Positions 56,910 through 64,000 of a DNA stretch of 64,000 nt are shown here, one piece after another. Each line of letters opens with the position of its first letter. Within the stretch, counting starts at the first letter, position 1. Made by a program: the position numbers and the translations under genes. Source of the stretch: Pseudomonas sp. P8_229 (GTDB lineage: Bacteria > Pseudomonadota > Gammaproteobacteria > Pseudomonadales > Pseudomonadaceae); NCBI RefSeq assembly GCF_034008635.1, contig NZ_CP125378.1, positions 462,501 to 526,500 of the forward strand, read 5' to 3'. The notes under the pieces were generated by a model that worked only from the letters and a program-made list of their open reading frames with translations, searched no databases and had not been told where the DNA came from.

Positions 56910-57413
56910 ATGCCCAGCATCGAACTGCACCCCGCCCAACGTGACGAACTGCAAACCATCGAGAACCTCATGCAGTTCTACCTGCACGACTTCAGCGAGT
57001 GGCTACCACTGAAACTCGCCGAGCATGGCTTCTTCCGCATTCACCTCAAAGACGACTACTGGCGTAACCCTGCCACCCAACCGTTCCTGATCCGCGTCGA
57101 CGGTGAACTGGCCGGATTCGTGATCGTCGACGACGACACCCGCATCGACGGTGCCGAACACAACATCAGCTACTTCTTCCTCGCTCGACGCTTTCGTGGC
57201 CAAGGCGTCGCGCAGTTTGTCGTCTCTGACCTCTTGAGCCGGCTACCCGGTCAATGGCAGATTTTCCACATCGACGCCAACCTGCCTGCACAACGCTTCT
57301 GGGCCAGGTTGATCCCTGAATTGACTGCCGGCGCATTCACCTGCCAGCAACACCCCGTGGACGGTTACCCCTGCACCGTCTACGTCCTGCGCGCGCCCGC
57401 GCCCGTTGCCTGA
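56910..57413 (+). CDS. GNAT-family N-acetyltransferase
   Basis: The 167-residue protein has a GNAT core with the acetyl-CoA loop FFLARRFRGQGVAQFVVSDLL and a start typical of the family (IENLMQFYLHDFSEW). Substrate unknown. CAGGAGTATCCCCG precedes the ATG. Confidence 0.88.
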   Translation: MPSIELHPAQRDELQTIENLMQFYLHDFSEWLPLKLAEHGFFRIHLKDDYWRNPATQPFLIRVDGELAGFVIVDDDTRIDGAEHNISYFFLARRFRGQGVAQFVVSDLLSRLPGQWQIFHIDANLPAQRFWARLIPELTAGAFTCQQHPVDGYPCTVYVLRAPAPVA

Positions 57414-57924
57414 ACGGATCTTTTCTCATTCCAAAACCGCTTTGTCCGACAATATGTAGTGAGCAAAAATAATCACTACAAAACCGTTGACGGCGTCGTT
57501 TTGCTTTTGCATGATGAAGACGTTCCCCGATCGGGAACATCGGTAACACGCTTGAGCAAACTCGTCTGACCGCCGAGTTGTTTTTTCCGGATACACGCTG
57601 CCCACAAGGCAGATTGAAGAAGCTGACCTGGCCTGAACGTCCAGTACAAGGACGAGAAGCGCTGGCGAAAATTCTCAAGACGCTTGTGGTCGACCCTGAA
57701 AACGTCGTCAAGGAGCCTCCCGGTTTTCGCTGCTTCTCCTCGTTGTGACGCTATTGCGTAGCAGTTATTCAACACGACTACATGCAACAGACGCATGACC
57801 CCGTACTTCTCACGGGCGACCGCTGACGTCCTGGTTTCGGTGCCAGGGATCAACTAACCGATGGGCTACCTGTATTAGCGAATCAACTTTGAAAGATCAC
57901 CAGACTGGTCAAGGGGCAAACATC
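57414..57924. other. 510-bp region with a dyad and possible gene remnants
   Basis: TGTAGTGA (57455) and TCACTACA (57473) form an 8-bp inverted repeat, a possible operator. Downstream, two plus-strand frames read like broken coding sequence (KTVDGVVLLLHDEDVPRSGTS, then in another frame TAELFFPDTRCPQGRLKKL...). A 125-codon minus-strand frame (57476-57853) overlaps them. Neither strand gives a convincing intact gene; decay of an old gene is likely. Confidence 0.35.
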
Positions 57925-58254
57925 ATGAATCTGAACAATCAACCTACTATCGAAGAACTGGCTCGTATGTTCGCTGCGCAAAAAGACAGCCACGACAGTC
58001 ACATTCTCTGGATCAGCAAGTCGGGTCAGGTGCATATCGACTGCCTGTCGCCCCACGCTGGTGAAGACGAATTCGACCGCAACCACCAGAACCTGCTGGC
58101 CCGCCTGAAGATGTACCGCCGCGGCCACGGTTATGTCGGCAAGAAAGCCGCGGCCGACCGAGACTTCATCGGCAATGTCCTGCAGACGCTGAAACAGGCG
58201 TGGGACTCGATGCAGAACAACAATGAAGTTCGGGTAATTGACCGCTTCTACTGA
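57925..58254 (+). CDS. Hypothetical protein
   Basis: A 109-residue soluble protein (IEELARMFAAQKDSHDSHILWISKSGQVHIDCLSPHAGEDEFDRNHQNLLARLKMYRRGHGYVGKKAAADRDFIGNVLQTLKQAW). AAGGGGC precedes the ATG at 57925, which is preferred over a frame start at 57889. Followed by a strong terminator, so a single-gene unit. Family unknown to me. Confidence 0.75.
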   Translation: MNLNNQPTIEELARMFAAQKDSHDSHILWISKSGQVHIDCLSPHAGEDEFDRNHQNLLARLKMYRRGHGYVGKKAAADRDFIGNVLQTLKQAWDSMQNNNEVRVIDRFY

Positions 58255-58272
58255 TTTACAACTTCAATAAAT

Positions 58273-58323
58273 AAAAGGGCCTGCTTCCCGCTTCTTGATA
58301 AGAAGCAGAAGCAGGCCCTTTTT
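58273..58323 (+). terminator. Intrinsic terminator
   Basis: AAAAGGGCCTGCTTC...GAAGCAGGCCCTTTTT: a long stem with an inner hairpin and a T run, just after the 57925 gene. Confidence 0.9.
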
Positions 58324-58347
58324 ATTTATCAGCCCCACCACATCCCC

Positions 58348-58434
58348 TGTAGGAGTGAGCCTGCTCGCGATAGCGGTAGGTCATTCAATACTGATGTGTC
58401 TGAACCAACGTGATCGCGAGCAGGCTCACTCCAG
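58348..58434. repeat. REPIN
   Basis: TGTAGGAGTGAGCCTGCTCGCGA and TCGCGAGCAGGCTCACTCCAGG are inverted; the first of two tandem REPINs. Confidence 0.88.
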
Positions 58435-58476
58435 GGTCCAGTGGTGTGAACAAGATTTGCAGCCAACCCGCAAACC

Positions 58477-58565
58477 TGTGGGAGCGGGCTTGCTCGCGAA
58501 TGGGCCGTGTCAGTCACCATCACATCAACTGACACACCGCTTTCGCGAGCAAGCTCGCTCCCACA
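58477..58565. repeat. REPIN
   Basis: TGTGGGAGCGGGCTTGCTCGCGAA and TTCGCGAGCAAGCTCGCTCCCACA are inverted; the second of two tandem REPINs, close to the cynR stop. Confidence 0.9.
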
Positions 58566-58571
58566 GGGGGA

Positions 58572-59474
58572 CTATGTCGTTGGTGCAGTTTTCGTTTGCA
58601 GCACCAACTCCACCAACGCCAGCGCCGCGGCACTGTGATAATTGTTCCTGCGCCGCAACAACGCCGCCCCGCGCTGCGGCGCTTCGTTCTCGACCTGCAG
58701 CCGGCGCAGTGCCCGGTCCTCGATAGCAATCGCCTCGGGCAACATCGTCGCCATTGGCGAATGGCGCACCACTTCGAGCAACGTACTCACCGAGTTCACC
58801 TCGATCCGCACCTGCGGCGTAATCCCCCGCTGCCGGAAATACTCATCGATCGATAACCGCGTGATGAAGTCCGGTGCCAGCAAGGCGAAATCCAGTTGCG
58901 CCAGATCACTCGCCGTCAGCACCGCGGTGCTTTCGTACAGCGGATGTTCACGCCCGACCATGATCCCCAGGGTCTCGGTAAACGCCGGGATGCACTCGAT
59001 GTCCGGGTTGCGTACCGGGGTAAAAGCGATGGCGATGTCCAGCGAGTCATCCGCCAGCCCCGCTTCGATGTCGTCCATCGACAGCTCGAAAATCTGCAGA
59101 TGAATCCCGGGAAACCGCGCCGCGTAATCACGCACCAAAGGCCCGACCAGATAGGCCATGAACGTCGGGGTCATGGCCAGGCGCAAGCTGCCGCGCGACA
59201 AGTCCTTCACGTCGTGCAACGCACGCTTGCCCGCCTCCAGCTCCACCAGCACCCGCCGCGCACATTCGATGTAGGCCTCGCCGGCATCGGTGGGTTTGAC
59301 CGTACGCGAAGTTCGATCAAACAGGTTCACTCCCAGGGTTTCCTCCAGTTGGCGGACCTGTTGCGACAGGGTCGGCTGCGACACGTGCAAGGCCTCCGCC
59401 GCCCGGGTGAAACCGCCGTGATCGGCCACAGCCAGCAGATATCGCAAATGTCGCAGCAACATGGGATTCACCAT
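58572..59474 (-). CDS. cynR: CynR-type LysR regulator of the cyanate operon
   Basis: The 300-residue protein has a LysR helix-turn-helix (LLRHLRYLLAVADHGGFTRAAEALHVSQPTLSQQVRQLEETLGVNLFDRTSR) and an effector domain. It is divergent from cynS with 108 bp between, the same layout as the E. coli cyn locus, where CynR activates cynTS with cyanate. Length and N-terminus match CynR. Confidence 0.92.
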   Translation of the reverse strand: MVNPMLLRHLRYLLAVADHGGFTRAAEALHVSQPTLSQQVRQLEETLGVNLFDRTSRTVKPTDAGEAYIECARRVLVELEAGKRALHDVKDLSRGSLRLAMTPTFMAYLVGPLVRDYAARFPGIHLQIFELSMDDIEAGLADDSLDIAIAFTPVRNPDIECIPAFTETLGIMVGREHPLYESTAVLTASDLAQLDFALLAPDFITRLSIDEYFRQRGITPQVRIEVNSVSTLLEVVRHSPMATMLPEAIAIEDRALRRLQVENEAPQRGAALLRRRNNYHSAAALALVELVLQTKTAPTT

Positions 59475-59582
59475 CTATAGGCAGGACTTATGCGAAGCAT
59501 TTTATATCGGTCTTGGACGCTATGGATCAATCGGCAGAAGATTGCTCCCACACAGCAAGCCAACCTTGAAAGGAGTGACACC

Positions 59583-60050
59583 ATGCAACAGTCCCACGCC
59601 TACAACGATGCCAGCCTGGCCCTGACCACCCGCATTCTCGACATCAAGGCACGCAAAGGTCTGTCGTGGCAGGATCTGGCCGACGACACCGGCCTGAGCC
59701 TGGCCTACGTCACCGCTGCCCTGCTCGGCCAACACCCATTGCCGCAAGACGCCGCGCAAGTGGTCGGCGACAAACTTGAACTGGACGCCGACGCCGTTGC
59801 CGCCCTGCAGATCATCCCGCTGCGCGGCAGCCTCGCCGGCGTGCCGACCGACCCGACCATCTACCGTTTCCACGAGATGATCCAGATCTACGGCACCACC
59901 CTCAAAGCCCTGGTGCATGAACAGTTCGGCGACGGCATCATCAGCGCCATCAACTTCAAACTCGACATCAAGAAAGTCGAAGACCCGGAAGGCGGCTCCC
60001 GCGCCGTGGTCACCCTCGACGGCAAGTTCCTGCCGCTGCGTCCGTTCTGA
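59583..60050 (+). CDS. cynS: Cyanase
   Basis: The 155-residue protein has an N-terminal helix-turn-helix-like fold ([27 protein letters not shown]) and the catalytic domain with Arg95 and Glu98 ([11 protein letters not shown]) and Ser121 (GIISAINF), the known active-site triad. It converts cyanate and bicarbonate to ammonia and CO2 as a decamer. GAAAGGAG precedes the ATG at 59583. The neighbouring carbonic anhydrase keeps bicarbonate available. Confidence 0.96.
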   Translation: MQQSHAYNDASLALTTRILDIKARKGLSWQDLADDTGLSLAYVTAALLGQHPLPQDAAQVVGDKLELDADAVAALQIIPLRGSLAGVPTDPTIYRFHEMIQIYGTTLKALVHEQFGDGIISAINFKLDIKKVEDPEGGSRAVVTLDGKFLPLRPF

Positions 60051-60054
60051 TCTG

Positions 60055-60088
60055 CACCGGCCCGCATGCCTTTGCGTGCGGGCCTACC
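60055..60088 (+). other. Hairpin between cynS and cynT
   Basis: GGCCCGCATGC and GCGTGCGGGCC pair over 10-11 bp with a short loop, 5 bases after the cynS stop, without a T run. It may be an attenuator or mRNA-stability element that lowers cynT output. Confidence 0.5.
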
Positions 60089-60113
60089 GCCCTGCATCCA
60101 AGAGGACACACCC

Positions 60114-60773
60114 ATGAAAGCCCTGATCGACGGTTTCCTGAAGTTCCAGAACGAAGCCTTTCCGCAACGCACCGAACTGTTCAAACACCTGGCGACCACC
60201 CAGCATCCCGGGACCTTGTTCATCACCTGTTCCGACAGCCGCGTGGTCCCGGAACTGCTGACCCAGCAAGAACCCGGCGAGCTGTTCGTGATCCGCAACG
60301 CGGGCAATATCGTGCCGTCCTACAGCCCGCATCCGGGCGGGGTTTCGGCGACGGTGGAATACGCAGTCGCGGTGCTGGGTGTGACCGACATCGTGATCTG
60401 CGGCCACTCCGACTGCGGCGCGATGACCGCGATTGCCAAGTGCAAATGCATGGATCACCTGCCCGCCGTCAGCGGCTGGCTGCAACATGCCGAGTCGGCG
60501 AAAGTGGTGAACGAGGCGCGCCCGCATGCCAATGACGCGGCCAAATTGAGTTCGATGGTGCGCGAGAATGTGATCGCGCAGCTGGCGAACATTCAAACCC
60601 ACCCGAGCGTGCGCCTGGCCCAGGAAAAAGGCCTGCTGAACCTGCATGGCTGGGTGTATGACATCGAGACAGGCTCGATCGATGCGCTGTCGGCAGACCG
60701 CCGCACGTTCGTGCCGCTGGCTGAGCAGCCGGCGACTTGCGCCATTCAGGCAAACACCAGCGCAGCCGCCTGA
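60114..60773 (+). CDS. cynT: Beta-class carbonic anhydrase
   Basis: The 219-residue protein has zinc ligands Cys39 (TCSDSRV), His98 and Cys101 (CGHSDCGA), and the Asp41-Arg43 dyad. It hydrates CO2 to bicarbonate for cyanase, preventing loss of CO2. AGAGGACACACCC precedes the ATG. The order cynS-cynT differs from E. coli cynTSX but is common in pseudomonads. No cynX transporter is present. Confidence 0.94.
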   Translation: MKALIDGFLKFQNEAFPQRTELFKHLATTQHPGTLFITCSDSRVVPELLTQQEPGELFVIRNAGNIVPSYSPHPGGVSATVEYAVAVLGVTDIVICGHSDCGAMTAIAKCKCMDHLPAVSGWLQHAESAKVVNEARPHANDAAKLSSMVRENVIAQLANIQTHPSVRLAQEKGLLNLHGWVYDIETGSIDALSADRRTFVPLAEQPATCAIQANTSAAA

Positions 60774-60801
60774 TACAAATCCGCTGAGGTGAAGAGGAAC
60801 T

Positions 60802-60895
60802 TGTGGCGAGGGGATTTATCCCCGATGGGGCGCGCAGCGGCCCCAAGAGATTGGGCCTGCTGCGCAGTCCATCGGGGATAAATCCCCTCGCCACA
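60802..60895. repeat. Composite palindrome, GTGGCGAGGGGAT family
   Basis: Ends TGTGGCGAGGGGATTTATCCC and GGGATAAATCCCCTCGCCACA are perfectly inverted, with inner CGATGGGGCGCGCAGC / CTGCGCAGTCCATCG, between cynT and the convergent aldehyde dehydrogenase gene. Confidence 0.88.
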
Positions 60896-60928
60896 GGACC
60901 GGTGTGGATCAACCAGGATGAGGCATTT

Positions 60929-62431
60929 TCAGCGTTTTACGCTGAGATCAACCTGAGTCATGCGACTACGAACGGTAAACACCCCATCCCCCGAAAGAAT
61001 CGCACTGCGCGCAAACAAGCGCCCGCTCTCCCAGTTCGAAAGTCCCAGTTCCGGCTTGTTCAGCGCGTACTGACCATCGACCCAACGGGTAATCCCGTTA
61101 CCCACAAACGGCGCATTCACCGCGTTGTAGAAGCGCTCTTGAACAGCCACATCCTCGCTGATCAGCGACACCGTGAATTGCGGGCTGTAGCGGTTGAACA
61201 AGGCAATTGCCTGATCCAGGTCGTCGACGATCATCAAGCTGACTTCCGGGGTTTCTTCCCATTCCCACTCGCGGCCCAGCTCGGATTCCGCCAGCGCTTC
61301 AGCCAGGGCTTCGGTCTGGTAACCCTCGGCGCGATAGACCTCGACCGTCGCGTTCTGCCATTCAGCCGGCAGGTAGCTTTCACTGCCTTCGACGATGTGC
61401 AATTTGCAGCCCTGCCCGCGTGCGGTGCCAGCCTGTTGCAAGGCGTCGAGGAACAGCGGCAGCAGTTCGGTGGCGCGATCGCGTTGAATCAGGCAGACGT
61501 TCAGTGTGTTGCAGACTTTGCGATCCAGCGAGTTGCGCACCACGGCAGCGAAGCGCGTGGCGTCGGCGTCACGATCGGCAATCAGCCATGCGCCGCCGGT
61601 GCCGTGCAGGCTGACTGCCGTGCCAGCCTGCTGGGCGATGCTGCCCAATTGGCTGACCGCACGGCCCGAACCCCGGGCCACTGCCAGCGACAAACGCCGG
61701 TCGGCGAACATCGCCCAACCGGCGGCGTGATTGATGCTTTCCACCAGCGACACCGCACCCGCCGGCAAGCCAGCCTCGGCCAGCGCCGGGTTCAAGGCAT
61801 GAGTGACGATCGCTTGCGCCGTGCCCAACGCGTCGCTGCCGATGCGCAGCACCGCGGTGTTGCCGGTGCGCAAGACGCCGGCGGCGTCGGCGAAGACGTT
61901 CGGCCGCCCTTCAAACACGAAGGCGACGATGCCCAGCGGCGACACCACTTGCTCGACCTTCCAGCCGTCGTGCTCGACGCTGCTGATGACCTTGCCACGC
62001 GTGGCCGGCGCATCCCGCCAGGCACGCAGGCCGGCGATCATGTCGCGGCGCATGCGCTCGTCGGCAAGCAATCGGGTGGTGGAGCGGCCACGGGCCTTGG
62101 CGCGTTCGATGTCGGCCAGGTTCGCCGCTTCGATCAAGCGCCAGCAGTCCGGGGTTTCCAGACGTTGTGCAAACAGCTCGAAGAAGCGGCTGATGGCCTC
62201 GTCGGACACCGCCGACAGCGTGCTGAACGCCGCTTCTGCACGCTCGATCGCCACCGCAGCGGCCTGTTGATCAACGACCGGAATCAGCAACAGCTCGCCG
62301 CTCACCTGCTCGACCAGCAGGTGGTCACCGGGCTGAAACCGCGCGGCCAGTTCGGGGCTGACCACGGTCACGCGGTTACCAGCGAAAGGGATCGGCGTGC
62401 CAGCGATTAGACGTTCGAGCGCAAGAGACAT
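60929..62431 (-). CDS. Aldehyde dehydrogenase family protein (ProA-like)
   Basis: The 500-residue protein resembles glutamate-5-semialdehyde dehydrogenase (FEGRPNVFADAAGVLRTGNTAVLRIGSDAL; the active-site cysteine in DRKVCNTLNVCLI) but is about 80 residues longer, with an extra N-terminal region. It would reduce an acyl phosphate or oxidise an aldehyde with NAD(P). Housekeeping ProA is a shorter, separate protein, so this is likely a paralogue of unknown substrate. REPIN on one side, composite palindrome on the other. Confidence 0.85.
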   Translation of the reverse strand: MSLALERLIAGTPIPFAGNRVTVVSPELAARFQPGDHLLVEQVSGELLLIPVVDQQAAAVAIERAEAAFSTLSAVSDEAISRFFELFAQRLETPDCWRLIEAANLADIERAKARGRSTTRLLADERMRRDMIAGLRAWRDAPATRGKVISSVEHDGWKVEQVVSPLGIVAFVFEGRPNVFADAAGVLRTGNTAVLRIGSDALGTAQAIVTHALNPALAEAGLPAGAVSLVESINHAAGWAMFADRRLSLAVARGSGRAVSQLGSIAQQAGTAVSLHGTGGAWLIADRDADATRFAAVVRNSLDRKVCNTLNVCLIQRDRATELLPLFLDALQQAGTARGQGCKLHIVEGSESYLPAEWQNATVEVYRAEGYQTEALAEALAESELGREWEWEETPEVSLMIVDDLDQAIALFNRYSPQFTVSLISEDVAVQERFYNAVNAPFVGNGITRWVDGQYALNKPELGLSNWESGRLFARSAILSGDGVFTVRSRMTQVDLSVKR

Positions 62432-62517
62432 GAAGCGGATTCACCATACGAGGGGCGGCCGGAAAATGTAGCGGATTCTTCGCTGAAACACACGCGCCTG
62501 AAACACCACATCTCCCC

Positions 62518-62606
62518 TGTGGGAGCGGGCTTGCCCGCGAAGGCGGTGGGTCAGCGAAATATGTATCAACTGACACGACGCCTTCGCGAGCAAGCCCGCT
62601 CCCACA
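62518..62606. repeat. REPIN
   Basis: TGTGGGAGCGGGCTTGCCCGCGAA and TTCGCGAGCAAGCCCGCTCCCACA are inverted, between the aldehyde dehydrogenase start and the glutaminase stop. Confidence 0.9.
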
Positions 62607-62633
62607 GGTTTTTTTGGTGTTTGGCTAATCGGG

Positions 62634-63542
62634 TCAGAACACCGACCAGCCAATCCGCGAACTCAACATCTCCAGCGCCGCCATCCCCGCCAGTGAGTTG
62701 CCGGCGGCGTTGAGTTCCGGCGACCATACACAGACCGTGAACTGCCCCGGCACTACCGCGACGATGCCGCCGCCGACTCCGCTCTTGCCGGGCAGGCCGA
62801 CGCGATAGGCGAAGTTGCCGGCCTCGTCGTACAGACCGCTGGTGGCCATGATCGAGTTGACCTGTTGGGTCTGGCGTCGGGTAAGGATCTGTTCGCCGCT
62901 GTGTTTGCAGAAACCGTCGTTGGCGAGGAAGCAGAACGCCCGCGCCAGGTCGATGCAGTTCATACGCAATGCGCAGTGGCTGAAGTAGCTGCGCAGCACC
63001 GCTTCGACGTCGTTGTGGAAGTTGCCGAACGATTGCATCAGGTACGCCATCGCCGCGTTGCGTGCACGATGCTGGTATTCAGACTCGGCGACCTTGCCGT
63101 CGACGATCACCTGCGGATTGCCCGACAGGCGCCGCACGAAGTCACGCATCGACAGGGCCGGCGCGGCGAAACGCGATTGGTTGATGTCGCAGATCACCAG
63201 TGCCCCGGCGTTGATGAACGGGTTGCGCGGACGCCCGCGTTCAAATTCCAGCTGCACCAGCGAGTTGAACGGCTGGCCGGACGGCTCGTGACCGAGACGG
63301 TCCCAGATCGCCTCGCCGGAATGCTCGATGGCCTGCACCAGGCTGAACACCTTGGAAATACTCTGCACCGAGAACGGCGTCTCGGCGTCGCCGGCGCAAT
63401 ACATTTCGCCGTCGTTGCCATACACCGCAATGCCCAGCTGATTGGCCGGCACGGTGCCGAGGGCAGGAATGTAGTCAGCCACTTTGCCCTGCCCGATCAG
63501 GGGCCGGACCGCGTCAAGAATCTCGTTCAACAGCGCTTGCAT
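62634..63542 (-). CDS. glsA: Glutaminase
   Basis: The 302-residue protein has the usual bacterial glutaminase length and start ([29 protein letters not shown]). Motifs: the SxxK-type catalytic pair in [36 protein letters not shown] and [14 protein letters not shown]. It hydrolyses glutamine to glutamate and ammonia. The ATG at 63542 is chosen by family length; the upstream open frame is unsupported. Confidence 0.94.
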   Translation of the reverse strand: MQALLNEILDAVRPLIGQGKVADYIPALGTVPANQLGIAVYGNDGEMYCAGDAETPFSVQSISKVFSLVQAIEHSGEAIWDRLGHEPSGQPFNSLVQLEFERGRPRNPFINAGALVICDINQSRFAAPALSMRDFVRRLSGNPQVIVDGKVAESEYQHRARNAAMAYLMQSFGNFHNDVEAVLRSYFSHCALRMNCIDLARAFCFLANDGFCKHSGEQILTRRQTQQVNSIMATSGLYDEAGNFAYRVGLPGKSGVGGGIVAVVPGQFTVCVWSPELNAAGNSLAGMAALEMLSSRIGWSVF

Positions 63543-63642
63543 GCCGGGTTCCGAAGTCTCGCCCCATGGGATTGCGGGGACACTGGGGCTAGACGCCGCA
63601 TAAGCTTTTGGAATCACACTGGCTGACACACTGAAATCCAAA

Positions 63643-63670
63643 TGTGGCAGCGGGCTTGCTCACTCCCACA
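63643..63670. repeat. Degenerate REP copy
   Basis: TGTGGCAGCGGGCTTGCTCACTCCCACA appears to be two REP arms fused by deletion of the middle. Confidence 0.6.
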
Positions 63671-63692
63671 GGGTTATGTGGATGACTGGAGG

Positions 63693-64000
63693 TCAGTGTG
63701 CCCCGTCGAGTCCCGCCAGCAGTGCGCTGTCACGGCTGTAGATGTCCGGCGCGTAACGCACCTGCCCGTCACTGCCGACCTGCGCCGTCCAGTAGGTCAT
63801 CAGGATCGGCACAGGGGCCGACAGGCGAAATTCATGGGTGCTGCCGGTGGCGAGCAAGGTGTCGGTGCGCGTGCGTTCCGCCGGGGTCAGCAACAGGTCA
63901 CGCAGTTGCATCGGGTGCTCGACCCGCACACAGCCGGAGCTGAACGCCCGTGGGCCTTTGTCGAACAGGGCTTTGCTCGGCGTGTCGTGCAGGTACACCG
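63693..64000 (-). CDS. L,D-transpeptidase family protein (YcbB-like), C-terminal part
   Basis: About 102 C-terminal residues are present; the gene continues beyond the right edge. The YkuD catalytic region is visible: HDTP, then SSGCVRVEHP with the catalytic Cys, then the family end VPILMTYWTAQVGSDGQVRYAPDIYSRD. Such periplasmic enzymes make 3-3 cross-links in peptidoglycan. The closing layout fits the large YcbB (LdtD) type rather than the small Ldts. Confidence 0.9.
   Translation of the reverse strand, partial: VYLHDTPSKALFDKGPRAFSSGCVRVEHPMQLRDLLLTPAERTRTDTLLATGSTHEFRLSAPVPILMTYWTAQVGSDGQVRYAPDIYSRDSALLAGLDGAH

Noticed and set aside
58348..58565. Repeated palindromes resembling a CRISPR array
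   Set aside because: The units are inverted REP pairs with irregular spacing, there are no equal spacers and no cas genes.
60803..62410. 535-codon plus-strand frame
   Set aside because: It is the antisense of the ProA-like dehydrogenase and begins in a repeat.

Overview
The window is chromosomal DNA of a fluorescent-group Pseudomonas. The evidence is high GC, the many Pseudomonas-type REP/REPIN palindromes between genes, and Pseudomonas-typical families (serralysin, DmeRF, ArsRCH, CynRST, DksA2-like, DUF6124, DUF2789, DUF3087). Both ends cut genes: ilvE at the left and an L,D-transpeptidase at the right. No tRNA, rRNA or CRISPR array was seen.

Layout. 1-10 kb: the ilvE tail; a LysR/LysE divergent pair; a two-gene DNA-repair-like unit (radical SAM plus DUF4130 partner) under a LexA-type box; an ArsR-like regulator divergent from a cytochrome P450; the DmeR-DmeF Co/Ni efflux operon; AzlCD; DUF2784 and DUF3087 proteins. 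10-23 kb: ppnN, a periplasmic solute-binding protein, a FAD/NAD(P) protein with an XRE-cupin regulator divergent from an EamA exporter, then the six-gene Mrp (Pha/Mnh) Na+(K+)/H+ antiporter operon behind a sigma-54-like promoter. 23-36 kb: DUF2946 plus a TonB receptor, a glycine-betaine-type binding protein, small Pseudomonas proteins, an unusual chemoreceptor, a DksA2-like protein, an RpiR regulator, a large lipoprotein, a GST and an AlkC-type DNA glycosylase.

36-42 kb is the accessory island. A Tle1/DUF2235 phospholipase effector gene is split by an IS3-family element with a clean CTG target duplication. It is followed by two tandem DUF2931 lipoproteins, probably immunity proteins; the second is frameshifted at a run of twelve G. 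A lower-GC membrane protein is divergent from the effector. The island ends with a DUF6124 gene whose about 220-nt leader has repeated hairpins, identical loops and mutually exclusive pairings that can hide its ribosome binding site. I regard this leader as the best candidate for an undescribed element.

42-64 kb: two GNATs, a tiny secreted CBM20 protein, LysE and AraC proteins, arsR-arsC-arsH without arsB, a LysR/GMC oxidoreductase/MHS transporter group, an orphan serralysin, topB behind a near-perfect LexA box, the cynR-cynS-cynT cyanate locus, a ProA-like aldehyde dehydrogenase, glutaminase, and the C-terminal part of an L,D-transpeptidase.

Three repeat families fill intergenic space: REPINs of the GAGCCTGCTCGCGA type, about 95-bp composite palindromes with GTGGCGAGGGGAT ends, and a GATCGCAGCCT palindrome. 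In two places they have become the 3' end of a coding sequence.
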